In this document: in pieces, positions 50,227 through 62,905 of the stretch
Layout of the letters: the number at the start of each line of letters is the position of its first letter
Position numbering within the stretch: the stretch's first letter is position 1
DNA from: Sialis fuliginosa
Taxonomy: Eukaryota; Arthropoda; Insecta; Megaloptera; Sialidae
NCBI GenBank assembly: GCA_961205875.1
Contig: OY540822.1
Span: 10,914,501 to 10,978,500 of the forward strand
Length of the DNA stretch: 64,000 nt
Direction: 5' to 3'
Notes under the pieces: model-generated
Told to the model about the DNA's origin: nothing
Databases searched by the model: none
Seen by the model: only the letters and a program-made list of their open reading frames with translations
Program-made: the position numbers and the translations under genes

Positions 50227-50964
50227 ACTTTCTTATATTTCCCATGTATATGAAATATACATTTATTATAAGTAAGAATTGTAAAGCCGATTTTTTTCGA
50301 AATTCGGATTTTGATAGAATTATCCATTTTGACTATTTTCGCCATGAAATGTCTGTACACGCTGTAACTCAAATACGACAAATTGTAGAAAGGTGAAATT
50401 TTATATTTAAGATTAATTTTTGTCTAGGAAGATAACCTCCTATTTTTTAACCGGATACAAATGTTTACTGGTGTCAATTTTTGAATTTTTCGAATTAGAG
50501 AAAAATGGTCAAGTTAAAAACTGTAGGTAATATTATTATCTAAAATGTTCTCTTCATTTTTTCTAGAACACAAATAAAAAAAAAATGAATTATATTTCAA
50601 ATGGTTCATAACAGAGAAGAAAAATCTACCATGAGTGTCATGGGACTTTCTTATACGCAATACTGAGAGTGAACAGTTTGGGTTTCTATTTAATTATTTA
50701 AAAAAAATCTTTCTGGCTAAATTATAAATATATCGAAAATAAATTATAGATAATAACATACTCGACAGTTTTTATCCAAAATATGTGTTTCTTTTTTAAA
50801 AAATTGATAAGAGTAAACATCCGTTTCCGGTTTAGTAATTACATTCAAAAAATTTTATTTGATACATGTTGTAGAAATATTATTTATTAGTTAGTGAGAA
50901 ATGTTTTTTAATAAAATTAGAAACACGTACACTGTTCACTCTCAGTCGTACGTATAAGAAAGTC
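50227..50964 (+). mobile_element. M2 element, copy 3 (in the dpr intron)
   Basis: Begins ACTTTCTTATATTT..TGTATATGAAATATAC, has an internal GGGACTTTCTTATACGCAAT near 50640, and ends CGTATAAGAAAGTCCCGTG. It has the same two-unit organisation as copy 1, so the two units move or amplify together. Confidence 0.75.
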
Positions 50965-51545
50965 CCGTGTCTCCCATGGTAGATATTTAAACATTTGTTC
51001 ACAATGTCGCAATATATTATCAACTAATATATATAATCAACTCATTACATTTATAAAGTTTAAAGGTTAAAATGAAGTAAAAGAACATATATATAGTGTA
51101 ATATATTATTTCAAGTATATATCTTTTAAATGACGACAAAATAAAGTGGTCCGATATTTTTTCTAATAGGTCTGTTTGTAGAAAGTAGCAGTAAAAATTA
51201 ATTTCCCTTTCTTTGGTACAAAATGAGGGACATTATTTCTTATATCAGTGAAAACACGATCGTTAACATCTAAATTGGTATAAATGGTATGTCTACCATG
51301 GTAGTTACAAATATACATTAAAGATCATTAAAAATTTACTCCACAATTCTCAGACTTACTTTAGAACAATGTTATATAAATTACTAAATTTACTCTACTA
51401 CTTAAAAAGTTTATTTTAATTAGTGACTTAAAAATATAATTAATTCATGGATTCTGTACACAAGCCTCGACAACTATCTACCTACTAGGGATTGAAACTG
51501 TAAATTATTATATTTCGTTCGTTGCTATTTAAAACAAAACTGATA

Positions 51546-51983
51546 AGGTACTGGCACCAGTTATGGCCGCTATAATAGCAAGGTTTACTGTTTTTGTAAT
51601 TCTCATGAACTCATGTTACTAATAAAACAAGTAACTCTTTATTTAATCAATTTAATTACCAAAGTCCGCAAATATAGTTTGTTTTTTAAATTATAGTAAA
51701 TTATTTTAATTAAAGTAAAACCAGTAATGGTAAAAATATAAAAGAAAGAATCTTCAAATTTGAAAGAATGTAAAGCAGTTGCTATGATAATATAATAATT
51801 AATAAATAAATTATACTAATAATTAGTTTAAATGTCCACCATTTTGACACATATTGTCATCAAATCACGCTGTAAGACAGTTGAAATGGTAGTAATCAAA
51901 TATCAACAAATATTTCTACTTCAGTACATTTAATTAAAAAATAACCATTACTGTGGTCATATCCAAGACTGGTGCCAGTACCT
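51546..51983 (-). mobile_element. MITE family M1, copy 6 (both TIRs intact)
   Basis: AGGTACTGGCACCAGT at the left and ACTGGTGCCAGTACCT at the right, flanked by TA (51544-51545 and 51984-51985). It is 438 bp and defines the family: 16-bp TIRs and a TA target site, in the style of Tc1/mariner or related superfamilies. It lies inside the dpr intron. Confidence 0.88.
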
Positions 51984-52632
51984 TACCGTTTTTCACAAAG
52001 CTCTTCTTGTGTAATGGCGCTTTGATTACTGTATTTATTATTTTCCAATTAAAAAGTTTAACTTGTTATGTAAACAATTTTTTTCTTATGTAAAATGGAA
52101 GTAGTAATATCGACCTAGATTATAAGTAGAATAAATTCATTAAAGTTTATCTTTTTGATCTATCGTTGGTATTTATTTAGTAGGAATAGAAGGTTGTCTT
52201 AATATTCAACCAATCAGACGTTTAATTCTGTGTCGAAACTTTCAAAATACTTCACTTAGTTTGTGTTGACTGAGTTTTCATTTCCACAAACTAACAGGAA
52301 AAAATCATATTTTCTATTTGCCGAAACGAACATTAATCTTGTACATGATACAGATACGTATTTAGAATTTTTATTATTCCTCGGATTTTAAAATAAATAC
52401 ATATTACATTACGAAACCTGCTTAATATTTTTTAAATTAATACGAAAATTTTTATTAATAATTTTCATTTTAATTTGTATTAATTTGATAAGTTTTTTGT
52501 TCTTATTTGGGGGCGGGGGAGCATGATCCATGTTATTGTATTATTTAATTTTATAATTTTTTTTTGGGGGATGAAGGGCGAAATATTTACTAAACCTCGT
52601 TATCTAATTAGCACCACAGTCAAAAAACATTT

Positions 52633-52770
52633 TCCCCAAAAATCGAAAAGAAAATTCTACATCCAGACACGCAAACACACACATTAACTTTTCTTTACGT
52701 TTTGAAGGTAGTACAATCAGAACCTGCTGTTATCTCGGTAATGATTTTTCGACGGTATTACAATACTTCC
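52633..52770 (+). repeat. Dispersed repeat D, short copy
   Basis: CTTTTCTTTACGTTTTGAAG, GTAGTACAATCAGAACC and TTTTTCGACGGTATTACAAT as in the other copies. Confidence 0.65.
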
Positions 52771-53147
52771 ATTTCATGAAAAAAATACACCCACAATTAA
52801 AAATGTCATTATAATTGCCCTCTCCAAACTGAAGAAAAACTTCTGTCTGAAAAGTTTTTCTGTAAGCAGCTTACTTTTCGAAATATAATTTTTTTAACAC
52901 CCTGTATATATTTTAGACTTTTTATACTATTTGGCGAACATTTTAAAACCATTCTATAGTACTATGTCGCCAAGTAGGAGACTTTCTATCCACATTATTT
53001 TAGAACTCTACAAAAAAATTCTCGACGGTTTAAAATATAGAGGCGTTTTTCTTCAAAAATTTTAAAGCTTTTAACTTTGAGAAGCCATATCTTGAAGACG
53101 AATCTACGCTTTTAAAATTCCTTCTTTTAACGTAATTTGTGTGAAAA

Positions 53148-53610
53148 TTACGGTATGGAGAACTATACGTGATTTCCATCTTCTATAATATATTTCATAT
53201 ATGAAAAATTTTAATGAAATTTGTCAGAATTAAAACTCACCTAAATATGAGTTTTCAAATATCTTAATTTGTAGATTAACTAACAATTTGAATTTCATTT
53301 CATTTGTTTCCAAGGCAACATGAATTATTAACGTATTAATTAGTATTTAAAATTCAAATTTTGAGGGTGGTTTTTCACGTACTAAAAATAAACGTCCCTT
53401 AATTCAATTTAACTGCAAATGTACCAAGTCTTATCAAAATTAGTGAACGAAAAATATTCTACATCCAGACACACAGACACACGCACAACCGCCATGCAGA
53501 AATCAACTTTTCTTTACGTTTTGAAGTTAGTATAATCAGAATCTGTCATTATCTCGGACACGATTTTTCGACGGTATTACAATACTTCCATTTCTTTCGG
53601 AACATGGAAG
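53148..53610 (+). repeat. Dispersed repeat D, long copy
   Basis: Runs from CGGTATGGAGAACTATACGT through TTTTGAGGGTGGTTTTTCAC and CCAAGTCTTATCAAAATTAG to TTTCTTTCGGAACATGGAAG. Confidence 0.7.
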
Positions 53611-53689
53611 TAAAAATAGGAAATTTGATTAAATATACACCTTAAAATAAATAAACTCTATTTAAAAATTAATTCTACTAATCTTATTA

Positions 53690-53767
53690 CAATCAGAATC
53701 TGCATTTATCTCGGACACGATTTTTCGATAATATTATAATACTTCCGTTTCTTTCAGAACATGAAAG
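53690..53767 (+). repeat. Dispersed repeat D, terminal fragment
   Basis: CAATCAGAATCTGCATTTAT, CGGACACGATTTTTCGATAA and AGAACATGAAAGTA, lying about 80 bases after the long copy. Confidence 0.65.
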
Positions 53768-55202
53768 TAAAAAGAATCATTAAACATTGGTATGGAAATT
53801 TAAAATACGTAAATTTAATATTTGATAAAATAATGCAAATTTGAAATATATCTACATAAAAGTATTATTTGATATTTCAATTAAGACATAAATAAATAAA
53901 CAATTACAAAAGAAAAGCATATTTAATTGGTTTTGATTTTAAGGAAACAGAAAGCTAATGAAGTAAATAATTCAATAAATTATTCATTGATTTACTGTTA
54001 ATTCTAAAAAGAGTTCGAGATTACTTTAAAACAATTTTAAAATTCAGTTAAGCTAATTATTTAATCACAATTCTAAAGGGAACGTAGCAATGATCTACTT
54101 TTGTACTCTAAATGTGTCACTTTTAAACTTGATTCAAAATTCTTTTGTGTCTAATGATTCTTTTGAAAGATTCCAGTAAAGATATAGCTTCTTGTAATGT
54201 GTTTTCCTTCTGGAAATGTTACTTTTCAAAGAAAACAAGATTAAGATGTTCATAGAATTAGAGTTTGTTAATACCTACGCGACGCTACTTTAAACTTTAT
54301 GCCCACGTTTCGGCAGTTATTTAGTTCATGAAAAATTATCTGTATCTAAACTTACTTAAATTAAAAATATCTATTTACCATACCATACCTACACACAATT
54401 ACTTTATATTATGTATATCATATAATTATTAAAATACTTGTTCAAGTACATACTCAATACAATAAGTATATGTGAATATATTTGCATATTTCTATATATT
54501 CTTCAAAAAGTCAACTAGAAAGAAAAGGAAAGAGAGAATGTATGAATATTTATAATATATTCAGAGCTTAATGATATGAAAATGGAAATACATTTTTATG
54601 AATAAATATTAAAGTAGATGGAAGTTGATATGTATTAGAATTTAAAAATAAAACGCATTATTTAAATTTAACTATGCATAGATCTACCAGTATATTATGT
54701 ACATTATACAGAGATACCTCGTCATATTCTCTACTGATTTCATCATCTTCCACATTTGTTATGTGTTACATATGAACATGAGTCGTTGATAATCAGAGTG
54801 GGCTATGTAACATTGTTACATATATACATATGTAAATTACATATAACATAACTCACTCTCTCTTATATTATCAACAAAGCATATTATCAGAGCTGAACTC
54901 AATTACAGAAATTATACTTAAGGTATTTTATAGATATCTAATTGTAAGTATATTTATAAGTACAAATTCTTTATTCAAAAATGACTTAAGTACATTTATA
55001 ACTATATACATATTTCTATTATCATTACGCTATGAAACCTAAAAATTTTCCTTACAAAATATTCACAAACGGTATAAGCAGCAGACCAGAATTAATTTTA
55101 GAAACTAAAAAGCTGCGTGGTATATGTCCACTATTTAATTGCTACGCAAGTGATTTTTGTCAATTTTTTTCTCATTTATTAAAACCTGTTTTCCTCAATT
55201 CG

Positions 55203-55587
55203 ATTAGGCTGTTTTGGCGTTGATTAAGACTTAGGAAATTTAACATAGGGACAATGAGAAATGTTGTAGTAACCTTTGGTCAAATTTAACGATGTGTGAT
55301 TGGTGCAGTTTGAAATGCCACCTCGAAACTAACTGATAAATTTTAAATTAATCAACAGTATTTTGTTTTCAACAATATAAACATCCTAGATAAAATTATA
55401 ATAATATTTTTTGGCAGATACAAATTTGAAAACAAAAATACTAACTACTATTTTATTAAATTTTGTGGTGGCATTTCAAAATACACCAATCACACATCGT
55501 TAAATTTGACCAAAGGTTACTACCTACAATACATCTAATTGCCCCCATGTTAAATTTCCTATGTCTAAATCAACTTGGAATACACTG
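55203..55587. mobile_element. MITE family M4, short copy
   Basis: TIRs of about 120 bp (GGAAATTTAACATAGGGACA..ACGATGTGTGATTGGTGCA and mirror, ending CAACTTGGAATACACTG) with TA after the right end. Same family as 30788-31688. Confidence 0.85.
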
Positions 55588-55973
55588 TATATACATACAA
55601 TATATTATATTGTCATTTTGATCTAAATCTACCAAAATGTGACGAAAAAATACAATGTAATTTTCATTGTGAAAAACCGCCAAGATAAAAATAGTACCTA
55701 TTTGATCGCACAAAAAAGAGTAAATAAACAGTGGAAATTTGAAAGCAATAGAACGCACAGACAAACACACAAAATAAAACAGGTTTTTAAACGAGTTTTA
55801 CAAAAATCAATTGTAATGAGACATTTTCTATAAAATTTTATCTTTATTTGTGAATTTAATACACTCTTCATTCCTTTAACTCTTTTAAACTTTATGGATT
55901 TTCATAGAATTGTCGTACCTTTTTTGATTAAATTACCTTTTCTATGTGTGCATACACACACTTATTATATATA

Positions 55974-56486
55974 CAGGATGGTCCGGTTTGGGATACAGAT
56001 ATTTTAAGAGGTGATTCCTTGGCTCATTGTGAGTAAAAAATTGTACGGGAAGGTGGGGTCTATCTTCAACACCCTCTGAGCTACAGGATGTTTAAAAACT
56101 TCCTTCAGTGAAGTACTTACAAACAAAGATTTTCTCGTAACTTTCAAAGTAAATTAACTAGAGCAACCACAATGAGTCAGTTTCATAGGTAATTAACTAA
56201 TGTATTTTTCAGTATTAGCGTTGTTGCTAGCCGTGTTTCCAATTGTAGTATCTACAATATGTGGTATTTTTATCATTATTTTGGTCTGTCATAATGTTAC
56301 CTACAAAAGTTTGGACCTGGGTCTTACAGTTTTCCAGTTATAAATTTATCTAAATAATTCCCAAAGTGACTATTTTGCTACCTATCCTATTATAATTTTA
56401 TTTTTTTTTATAATTACATAATTAGTTTTAAATGATGTAAATTAACATTAACAATAAATGTATGTATCCCAAACCGGACCACCCTG
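55974..56486. mobile_element. MITE M5, TA-flanked
   Basis: CAGGATGGTCCGGTTTGGGA (left) mirrors TCCCAAACCGGACCACCCTG (right). TA flanks at 55972-55973 and 56487-56488. 513 bp, non-coding. Confidence 0.9.
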
Positions 56487-57630
56487 TATATATTATATTT
56501 ATATATAAAGTATACATATATATTTCTATATAAAGTATGTTTGTTGCCTCTAGAGATTTCAGTAACATCTTGTTTTGAAAATAATTAATATTTGATGAAA
56601 AATTTTACAGCGGTCTATATTTTGGTGTTATTACGAAAAAGGACGTTTCAGATTATTAGATTTTGTTAGCATTAAAACCCTCATAGGTGCCTATGGGCGA
56701 AATGAACCATTAATACATAAACGGCTTGAAATTAAAACGAAAAACACATAGGCGTCTTCGTTCTACTTCATTTCGAGATATTTTAATTATCGTTTCGATT
56801 CGTTGTATTATTATTATTTCAAAATTTCTTCGCGAACTAAAAATACATAGAAATACCTAATAGAAACAATTTTATATTAATTTTTTTAATTATTTCTATT
56901 CGAGTATTTCAAGTTAGAATATCTGAAAAGAATGTTATTTTATTAAATTGATATTCATGTATTTTTGACCGTACATGTTATGTACATTTAAATATTTTTG
57001 TATTCCTCTTTTATGTATATTTTTGTAAGCATATTTTTCTTGATTTGAAATACCTTGCAATGTTATTTTTGTGTATATATATATATATGTAAGTATTTTA
57101 TATATAAATTGTGTATTATATATAAGTATTTTATATATACATATTTGTGTTATTTTATTAGAAATGAAACTGTAGTATAGACATATATTTTGACTTATCC
57201 AATGCTTCTTTGAATATACCTATAAGGTATAATGAATAAATTATATTTTTATTATTATTAATATCGCATTATATAAAAATTAAGAATATTTCTGAAAAAA
57301 GCATTAAAAAAACGTTCTAATATTTTTTGTGTATTTTCACTTTTTCTCTAAAGTTATTGGTTTCCGAGAAATTATTTCTGAAAATCTAAAGTCTGTAATT
57401 ATTATTTTAAATTCCTTGGAAAAAAATTATTAAAGACAAAACTTTCTTGTTTTATACGTACAATAAAACATCGTAAAAAATACGTTTCATTTGAAATAAA
57501 AAGTATCTTGAAAACGTCTACAAAATCAAAAACTAATAGTTCTATTTTGTTTCCCCTCAAACCCAAACAACTTTTATCCTAAACATTTTTTAATGATTAT
57601 GGTGGTAAATTTAAAAATTAACACACAGTA

Positions 57631-58018
57631 CCGGGTGCCCCATTTTAATTTCCTCAGGTCAATATCTCGAAAACTAAACAATTTTCAATTCTTTTTTACT
57701 AAAAAAAAAACAAAAACATTGTATATTTCTTAATTTTTTTTTTGTTAAAGTTGATTTAAAAATCATTTCATATCAATCACTTTTTAGATTTAAGCCTTTA
57801 AATCGTAAAAAATTGATGTTTTCTAAAAAAATGTTTCCTACGTATATTTTCCCGTATTTGAAAAAAAATGTTGGCCCATAAAACCTCAAAAACTATAAAA
57901 ACCCGTAGCAATAATAAATGCCCCCCTCGAAATGCTACAATATTTGTCTGAAACATTTTTTATCATTTTGTTTAGTTTTCGGGATAATTGCCAGGAAAAA
58001 TTAAAAAGGAGCACCCGG
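57631..58018. mobile_element. MITE M6, TA-flanked
   Basis: CCGGGTGCCCCATTTTAATT (left) mirrors AATTAAAAAGGAGCACCCGG (right). TA flanks at 57629-57630 and 58019-58020. 388 bp, non-coding. Confidence 0.9.
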
Positions 58019-59369
58019 TATATATATTTCATTATATTTTTGACCTTCTTGAAGAAATTTTAGTATGATGTTATGTACTTTTCGTTATAAAATGTATTTT
58101 ATTTAAGTATTCTGTTTAGTAATTACTTTATTCAATATATAAAATCTCGTGTTAATATGAATACAAAATTCCGTATTTCGTTGTATTATTTTGCTGAATT
58201 TATAAATTATAAATCAAGATTTTGCTCTCAAGGAGGATTAACGATAATGAAAGTTTTATAATTTTCTTTAGTACCTTTGTATTTATTAATTAAGTACTTT
58301 GAGATTTATTATAACTAAGATTGGACTGATTCAGACCATTTTATTTCATTTTATCATTTTTTTTATTTCAAAAATAAATACTTAAATCTACCACGTATTA
58401 ATTTGTCGTATATTACTGCCATTTGTAGTACATCCCTGTTTTAAAAAATAATATAAAGACAAATGATGTAAGTTTGAAATCCTTTTTGACAGATCTATAA
58501 TAGCTTATTTGTATCTTATGTAATGCGTATTACAGACAGCTTTCGAAGAGCATTATGGGATTACATTATTTTAAATTTTATGATTTTCTAAAAAGAAGTT
58601 TCAGAACAATAAAAAAAGAAAAGGAAAAAATAAATAAATTTTATATCATTGAAAATTATTACCCCAAAACATTGTAAGGGTATATAAAAAAGATATCGGT
58701 AAATTGGACTTCGGCCAATATTTAAATAAATGACATAGAAAAGCCGAGGTTGTACTGTATACTGCTCGTTTATTCCGTGACCCTATTTTAATCTTACTTT
58801 AAGAAAAATCAAAGAAAAGATAAAAAAGCATTATGAAAATTATTAATTCACGGTAGAAATATTTTAATATAAAGGAAAAGGGACATTTTTTCGTTGAAAA
58901 CTTTTTAAATAACTGCAAAAGACAACTTAAATATTTTTTATTAATCTAGTAATATTATATTATAGTTATTATATTCTTTAAGGATTTAAAAAAGGTAAAA
59001 TAAAAGACGGTGGTGTTATATACTAAGGTCATTGTCACAAATAAAGATAAAAAGAAAACCTTTTCTGCACGAAGAAAAAAACACAAATAATTTAAAAGAC
59101 CTCACGTTATAGTAGATTGACAGTTTCTGTTTGATAATAGAATTTAGTTATCGATTGGAAAACGTTGGCTGGCTCAAATATAGTTTGTTTTCTCATTATT
59201 ATTTCAGATTTATCGTTATGGAGGAAAATTATTCTTTTCTCGGCGAACAGAAACCTAGAACATACAGGAAAATCATATGAGAATTTATTAAAATAATATT
59301 TGAACCAAACCTTCGAAACCGTAGGAAATATTATCTACAATCCATATCTTTAAAGTTTTTCATTCTTTT

Positions 59370-59700
59370 TTATATTAACAGTGCCGGCATATGACAATTT
59401 ATATAGATTAATTTCTCTTTAACATCCGTCATTTGTTGCGAATAATACTTTTATATTAAAAACTCAGTATATTGTAATTTGTGAGACTTTTGGTCAGATA
59501 AATCCATCTTCCACATGCGCCATATGTTGCCAGTCATTTTTTGTATTATCAAATCCAGCATATCACAATTTGTCAAAATTCGGATAGATTAATTCATCTT
59601 CCGTATGCGCCATATGTTGTGTATTTTTATATTAACAAAGCTGTGAAATGTTTGATTATATGGTTCATCTTCAACACGTGCCATGTGTTGTATGATTATA
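59370..59700. repeat. Degenerate ~90-bp tandem array
   Basis: The block CTTCCACATGCGCCATATGT recurs as divergent copies starting near 59417, 59508, 59598 and 59669, giving spacings of about 90, 90 and 71. Linking text also recurs (CATATGACAATTTATATAGA; CATATCACAATTTGTCA..GGATAGATTAATTCATC). Confidence 0.65.
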
Positions 59701-60887
59701 ATTGCCACTGCATATTATATTACTTAAGTAATTAAACATTCTAACGTTAATTTAATATGCAGCTAAAAGTATTGTGGTTTAATTTTACTCATAATAAGAT
59801 TTGAATTTTTAATGTTTTTCAAAGGCAAAATAAACTTTGAATTCATAAATTTAATTTTATCGATCTGCTTAAAAACGGTAAAGAAATTTCTTACATTTTA
59901 GTCCTTCTTAAACAAATGCAAAAGACTCGAAATTAAAAGTTGAAAAATTCAGAAATAATTAAAACGGAATATATACGTATCGATTTTTTATTAATTAAAA
60001 AATTATACTTGAAATGAATTGTATCGAAAATATGATGAAATTAAAAGAATGTTATTAAATTTTCTTAACGAATAAATAAAAAAGTGTATCCATCAAAAAA
60101 TTCAAGAGCTGAAAATAATTAGTGGTTTTATATTATTATTATATTACCTATAAAATGATATAAAAAATTACAGACCTTTATTGTTAGTATTGATTTTATT
60201 TGAAATGAAAACTATTAAAAGGACGAATCAAAACAAACTTTCACTTTTGATCGAATTTCAATATATTATCATTTTCACATATTGTTGAAAATTCACACTA
60301 GAATGTTTTGTTCGGAAACTACTACAATAACTAACGTAAGCTATAAAGTAGATATGTATGTATGTATGTACGTTTGTATGGTTATTCAGCGGGTTTGCTA
60401 AATAAGGTTCTAATTAATAATTACAATCTTCTTATGTTGTAAATATTTTAGTGTTTATGTGCTGGGTCTTACGTTAAGACAACATGAAAATCCTCTTTAA
60501 TAATAATAAACATTATAGAAAAATGCGAGAAAAAGTTTACGTTGTGTCAAGAGTGGTTTTTTCATTCTTTTTTTTCCATGAAAATAAAAAGAAGAGATGT
60601 TTTTAATGCATGAAATATTTAATAACAACGGTTTATGAAAATTAAACGAATATAAATTATTTTATTTTCTTTTATACATTTTTCTCTGCTTCTTAAAAAG
60701 TAGAGCTTTACATTTTTATAAAATGTGTTTTTAAAATGTAACAAAGATTTTGCAAAGTAAACCATTTCTAGTTCAGTTATAAACATAGGCGCTAATCTGT
60801 ATTATTTTCAATCGGCGCCTATGGTTGTAATATAAAAGGTAGTGTCGGTCTATATCTACATGTAAAACCACCGCGCATGCGCATCGC

Positions 60888-60910
60888 GTGCGTGCGTGCG
60901 TGCGTGCGTG
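60888..60910. repeat. (TGCG)n microsatellite before the dpr acceptor
   Basis: About five tandem TGCG units immediately precede TTTATCCAG. This replaces part of the expected pyrimidine tract of the acceptor at 60919. Confidence 0.9.
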
Positions 60911-60919
60911 TTTATCCAG

Positions 60920-61167
60920 GCACACTTCACGTATGCGGGGGTGTATACGGTGGTTCTGAGATCGGCTTCAACGCTCTCCCGGAAACTGCGACCACGTCCG
61001 TTCCGACGGCGGGGTTGGGGCCAAAGTCCGGAGGCTCCGGTGGGCTCGAGCTGGGCCTCGGCCGCTTCGAGCCTTACTTCGACGCCACGGCGCCGCGCAA
61101 CGTCACGGCGCTTGTCGGCAAGACGGCGTACCTCAGTTGCCGCGTCAGGAACCTCGGAAATAAAACG
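60920..61167 (+). CDS. dpr6/dpr10-like exon: linker and start of first Ig domain
   Basis: Dpr proteins are neuronal surface proteins with two immunoglobulin domains; the first binds DIP partners during synapse and target choice. This exon supplies residues about 29-111. A Gly/Ser/Pro/Thr-rich low-complexity linker (about 35-77) is followed by EPYFDATAPRNVT, then ALVGKTAYLSC with the first Ig cysteine at about residue 102, then RVRNLGNKT. That block is very close to dpr6 and dpr10 of flies. NVT and NKT are potential N-glycosylation sequons. The exon ends in phase 0 at ACG|GTGAGT, just before where the family continues VSWIRH. The start is set by TTTATCCAG at 60919, the in-phase acceptor for the leader exon. 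Its pyrimidine tract is interrupted by a TGCG repeat, so the start is less sure than the end. The exon is GC-rich in an AT-rich window. The second Ig half, Ig2 and membrane anchor lie to the right of the window. Confidence 0.85.
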
Positions 61168-61280
61168 GTGAGTAACGACGCTTATGCCATGCTGCTACCT
61201 TGATGCAGTTTACTATGTAAAACCACGTTCACACGTACCCACTAACGATCAAGAAATGCACTTAATTACATATTAAAAAT

Positions 61281-61768
61281 ATACCATACATGACTTCCAT
61301 GTTCTTTAATATCTTTTTAAGTCAGAAATAAATTTGAATTTAATGACGTATTAAATAGTCTTTAAAATTCAAATTTTGAGGGTGGTTTTCACCCCTTCAG
61401 TAGCTGTCTAGGCACGTACAAATAATAAATATCCCTTAGGTTCAATTTAACTACAAATGTGCCAAGTCTTATCAAAATTAGTGAATATATGTATATATAT
61501 TTCGAATATTTCCAAAACCCCTAATCCGATTAGCGCCAAAATCAACAGGTCTGGAATACTCACTGAGGCAAACATTTTTCCCAAAAGTAATTCAGATCGG
61601 TGCATTTTAACAGTAGTTATTCTACACCCAGACACACGCACAGGCGCCATGCGGAAATCAACTTTTCTTTAAGTTTTGAAGGTAGTACAATCAGAATCTG
61701 CTTTTATCTCGGACACGATTTTTCGACAGTATTACAATACTACTATTTCTTTCAGAGCATGGAAGTAA
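61281..61768 (+). repeat. Dispersed repeat D, long copy
   Basis: Same order of blocks as 53148-53610, with an added ATTTCCAAAACCCCTAATCC segment. Short open frames in it are repeat-derived. It starts about 110 bases after the dpr exon donor. Confidence 0.7.
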
Positions 61769-62269
61769 AAAAACAAAAATTGTATAAAATCAAATCAAAA
61801 TCGTCGTTCGCGTTTTGATTAAAACAAGATCTTTTTTCAAAAGATATAATATGCCTTTGTACAATGATATTAAGCAGAACAAGTGTATGTAAAACACCTG
61901 TTAATTTAATTTAATAATAAAAGCATTTGTGCTTTTTTCCCAGTTGTAATTAGTCATTTAATTTGGCGAAGCCAGAAATCGCACATGTCTCAATTTATTT
62001 CCGACTTCTTTTTTAACACTTTGATCAGTTTACTCTCACCACCACTTTAATTTGATTGGTGCTATCGGAACTGTCATTGTCTGTTTTCAGTAAAAAAACT
62101 TCATTGTTACTTATTGAACCGCTATTAAAAGCACTTAATCGATTGGACACGTGTAAATCAGGTTTTACAAGTATAAAAAATACAACATTCTTGGCTTCTG
62201 GGTAATTGGTATAACGTTTTGTCTTACAACTTGCCAATCAATTTTTTAACATTTTAAATTCTTATTTTA

Positions 62270-62905
62270 TACAGGCTGGTGTTATAGTTTTTATATAGAA
62301 TCTTATTCTACTTAAAAAAACACGAATCTTTCATTGAAAACTTTTTTTTTCCAAAATATCTAACAAAATAATTCGAGATTTTGAACTTTCAAGAATTTTT
62401 TACTCAGAAACCATAAACTTTAGAAAAAAAGGACTAGACACAAAAAAATGTTTATTTTAGTCTAATTATTAGAACTTGGACAATTATTTTAAAAATTTAA
62501 AAACTTTTTCTATTTATTTTATTTAAGCAAAAAAAAATACGAAATGTTAAAAAAAATTCTAGAATAATTCTCCAAGTTTTATTAGACCAAAATAAACATT
62601 TTTTGTACTACTTTTTCACTTTCTTTTTCGAAATTATTTTGTAAGATCCTATATCTTGTAAAGTTTAGGTGTTTTCAATTAAAGATTCACGTAGAATAAT
62701 ATTACTAAATAAAAACTATAGGTTCCTTTTTAAAAATGATGTTGACCTTCAAATAACCTTGAAGGCCACGTTAAAATAACAAATAAATATTACTATTCGT
62801 TTATCCCTTCACAGAACCAAACATTTTTTAGTTGAAACATTTTTTTCAAATATGCGATGGTTCTGGGAAAAAATTCTGTAACACTTTAATTGCTCCACTC
62901 TGTAT
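62270..62905. mobile_element. Fold-back element in the dpr intron
   Basis: TTATTCTACTT..CACGAATCTTTCATTGAAAA (from about 62302) is mirrored by TTTTCAATTAAAGATTCACG..AGAATAA (to about 62700). Inner arms TGTTTATTTTAGTCTAATTA / TTATTAGACCAAAATAAACA are closer to the centre. Outer ends CAGGCTGG / CTCTGTA are weak. Confidence 0.6.

Larger units (their letters stand above)
43386..60919 (+). other. First coding intron of the dpr-like gene (17.5 kb)
   Basis: The intron runs from GTAAG at 43386 to CAG at 60919. It is AT-rich and holds the transposon copies listed separately. Long first introns are usual in dpr genes. Stretches within it with nothing recognisable include 43386-44070, 45610-46150, 46560-49107, 50965-51545, 51984-52630, 53770-55200, 56490-57630, 58020-59370 and 59700-60880. 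An extra small exon inside it cannot be excluded. Confidence 0.6.

Noticed and set aside
61457-61818. Overlapping short frames after the dpr exon
   Set aside because: They lie within dispersed repeat D; similar peptides appear at its copy near 19831.
62025-62237. Minus-strand 70-codon frame with a fairly protein-like composition
   Set aside because: No family recognised, no splice sites fitting an exon, and it lies in an intron; composition alone is not enough.
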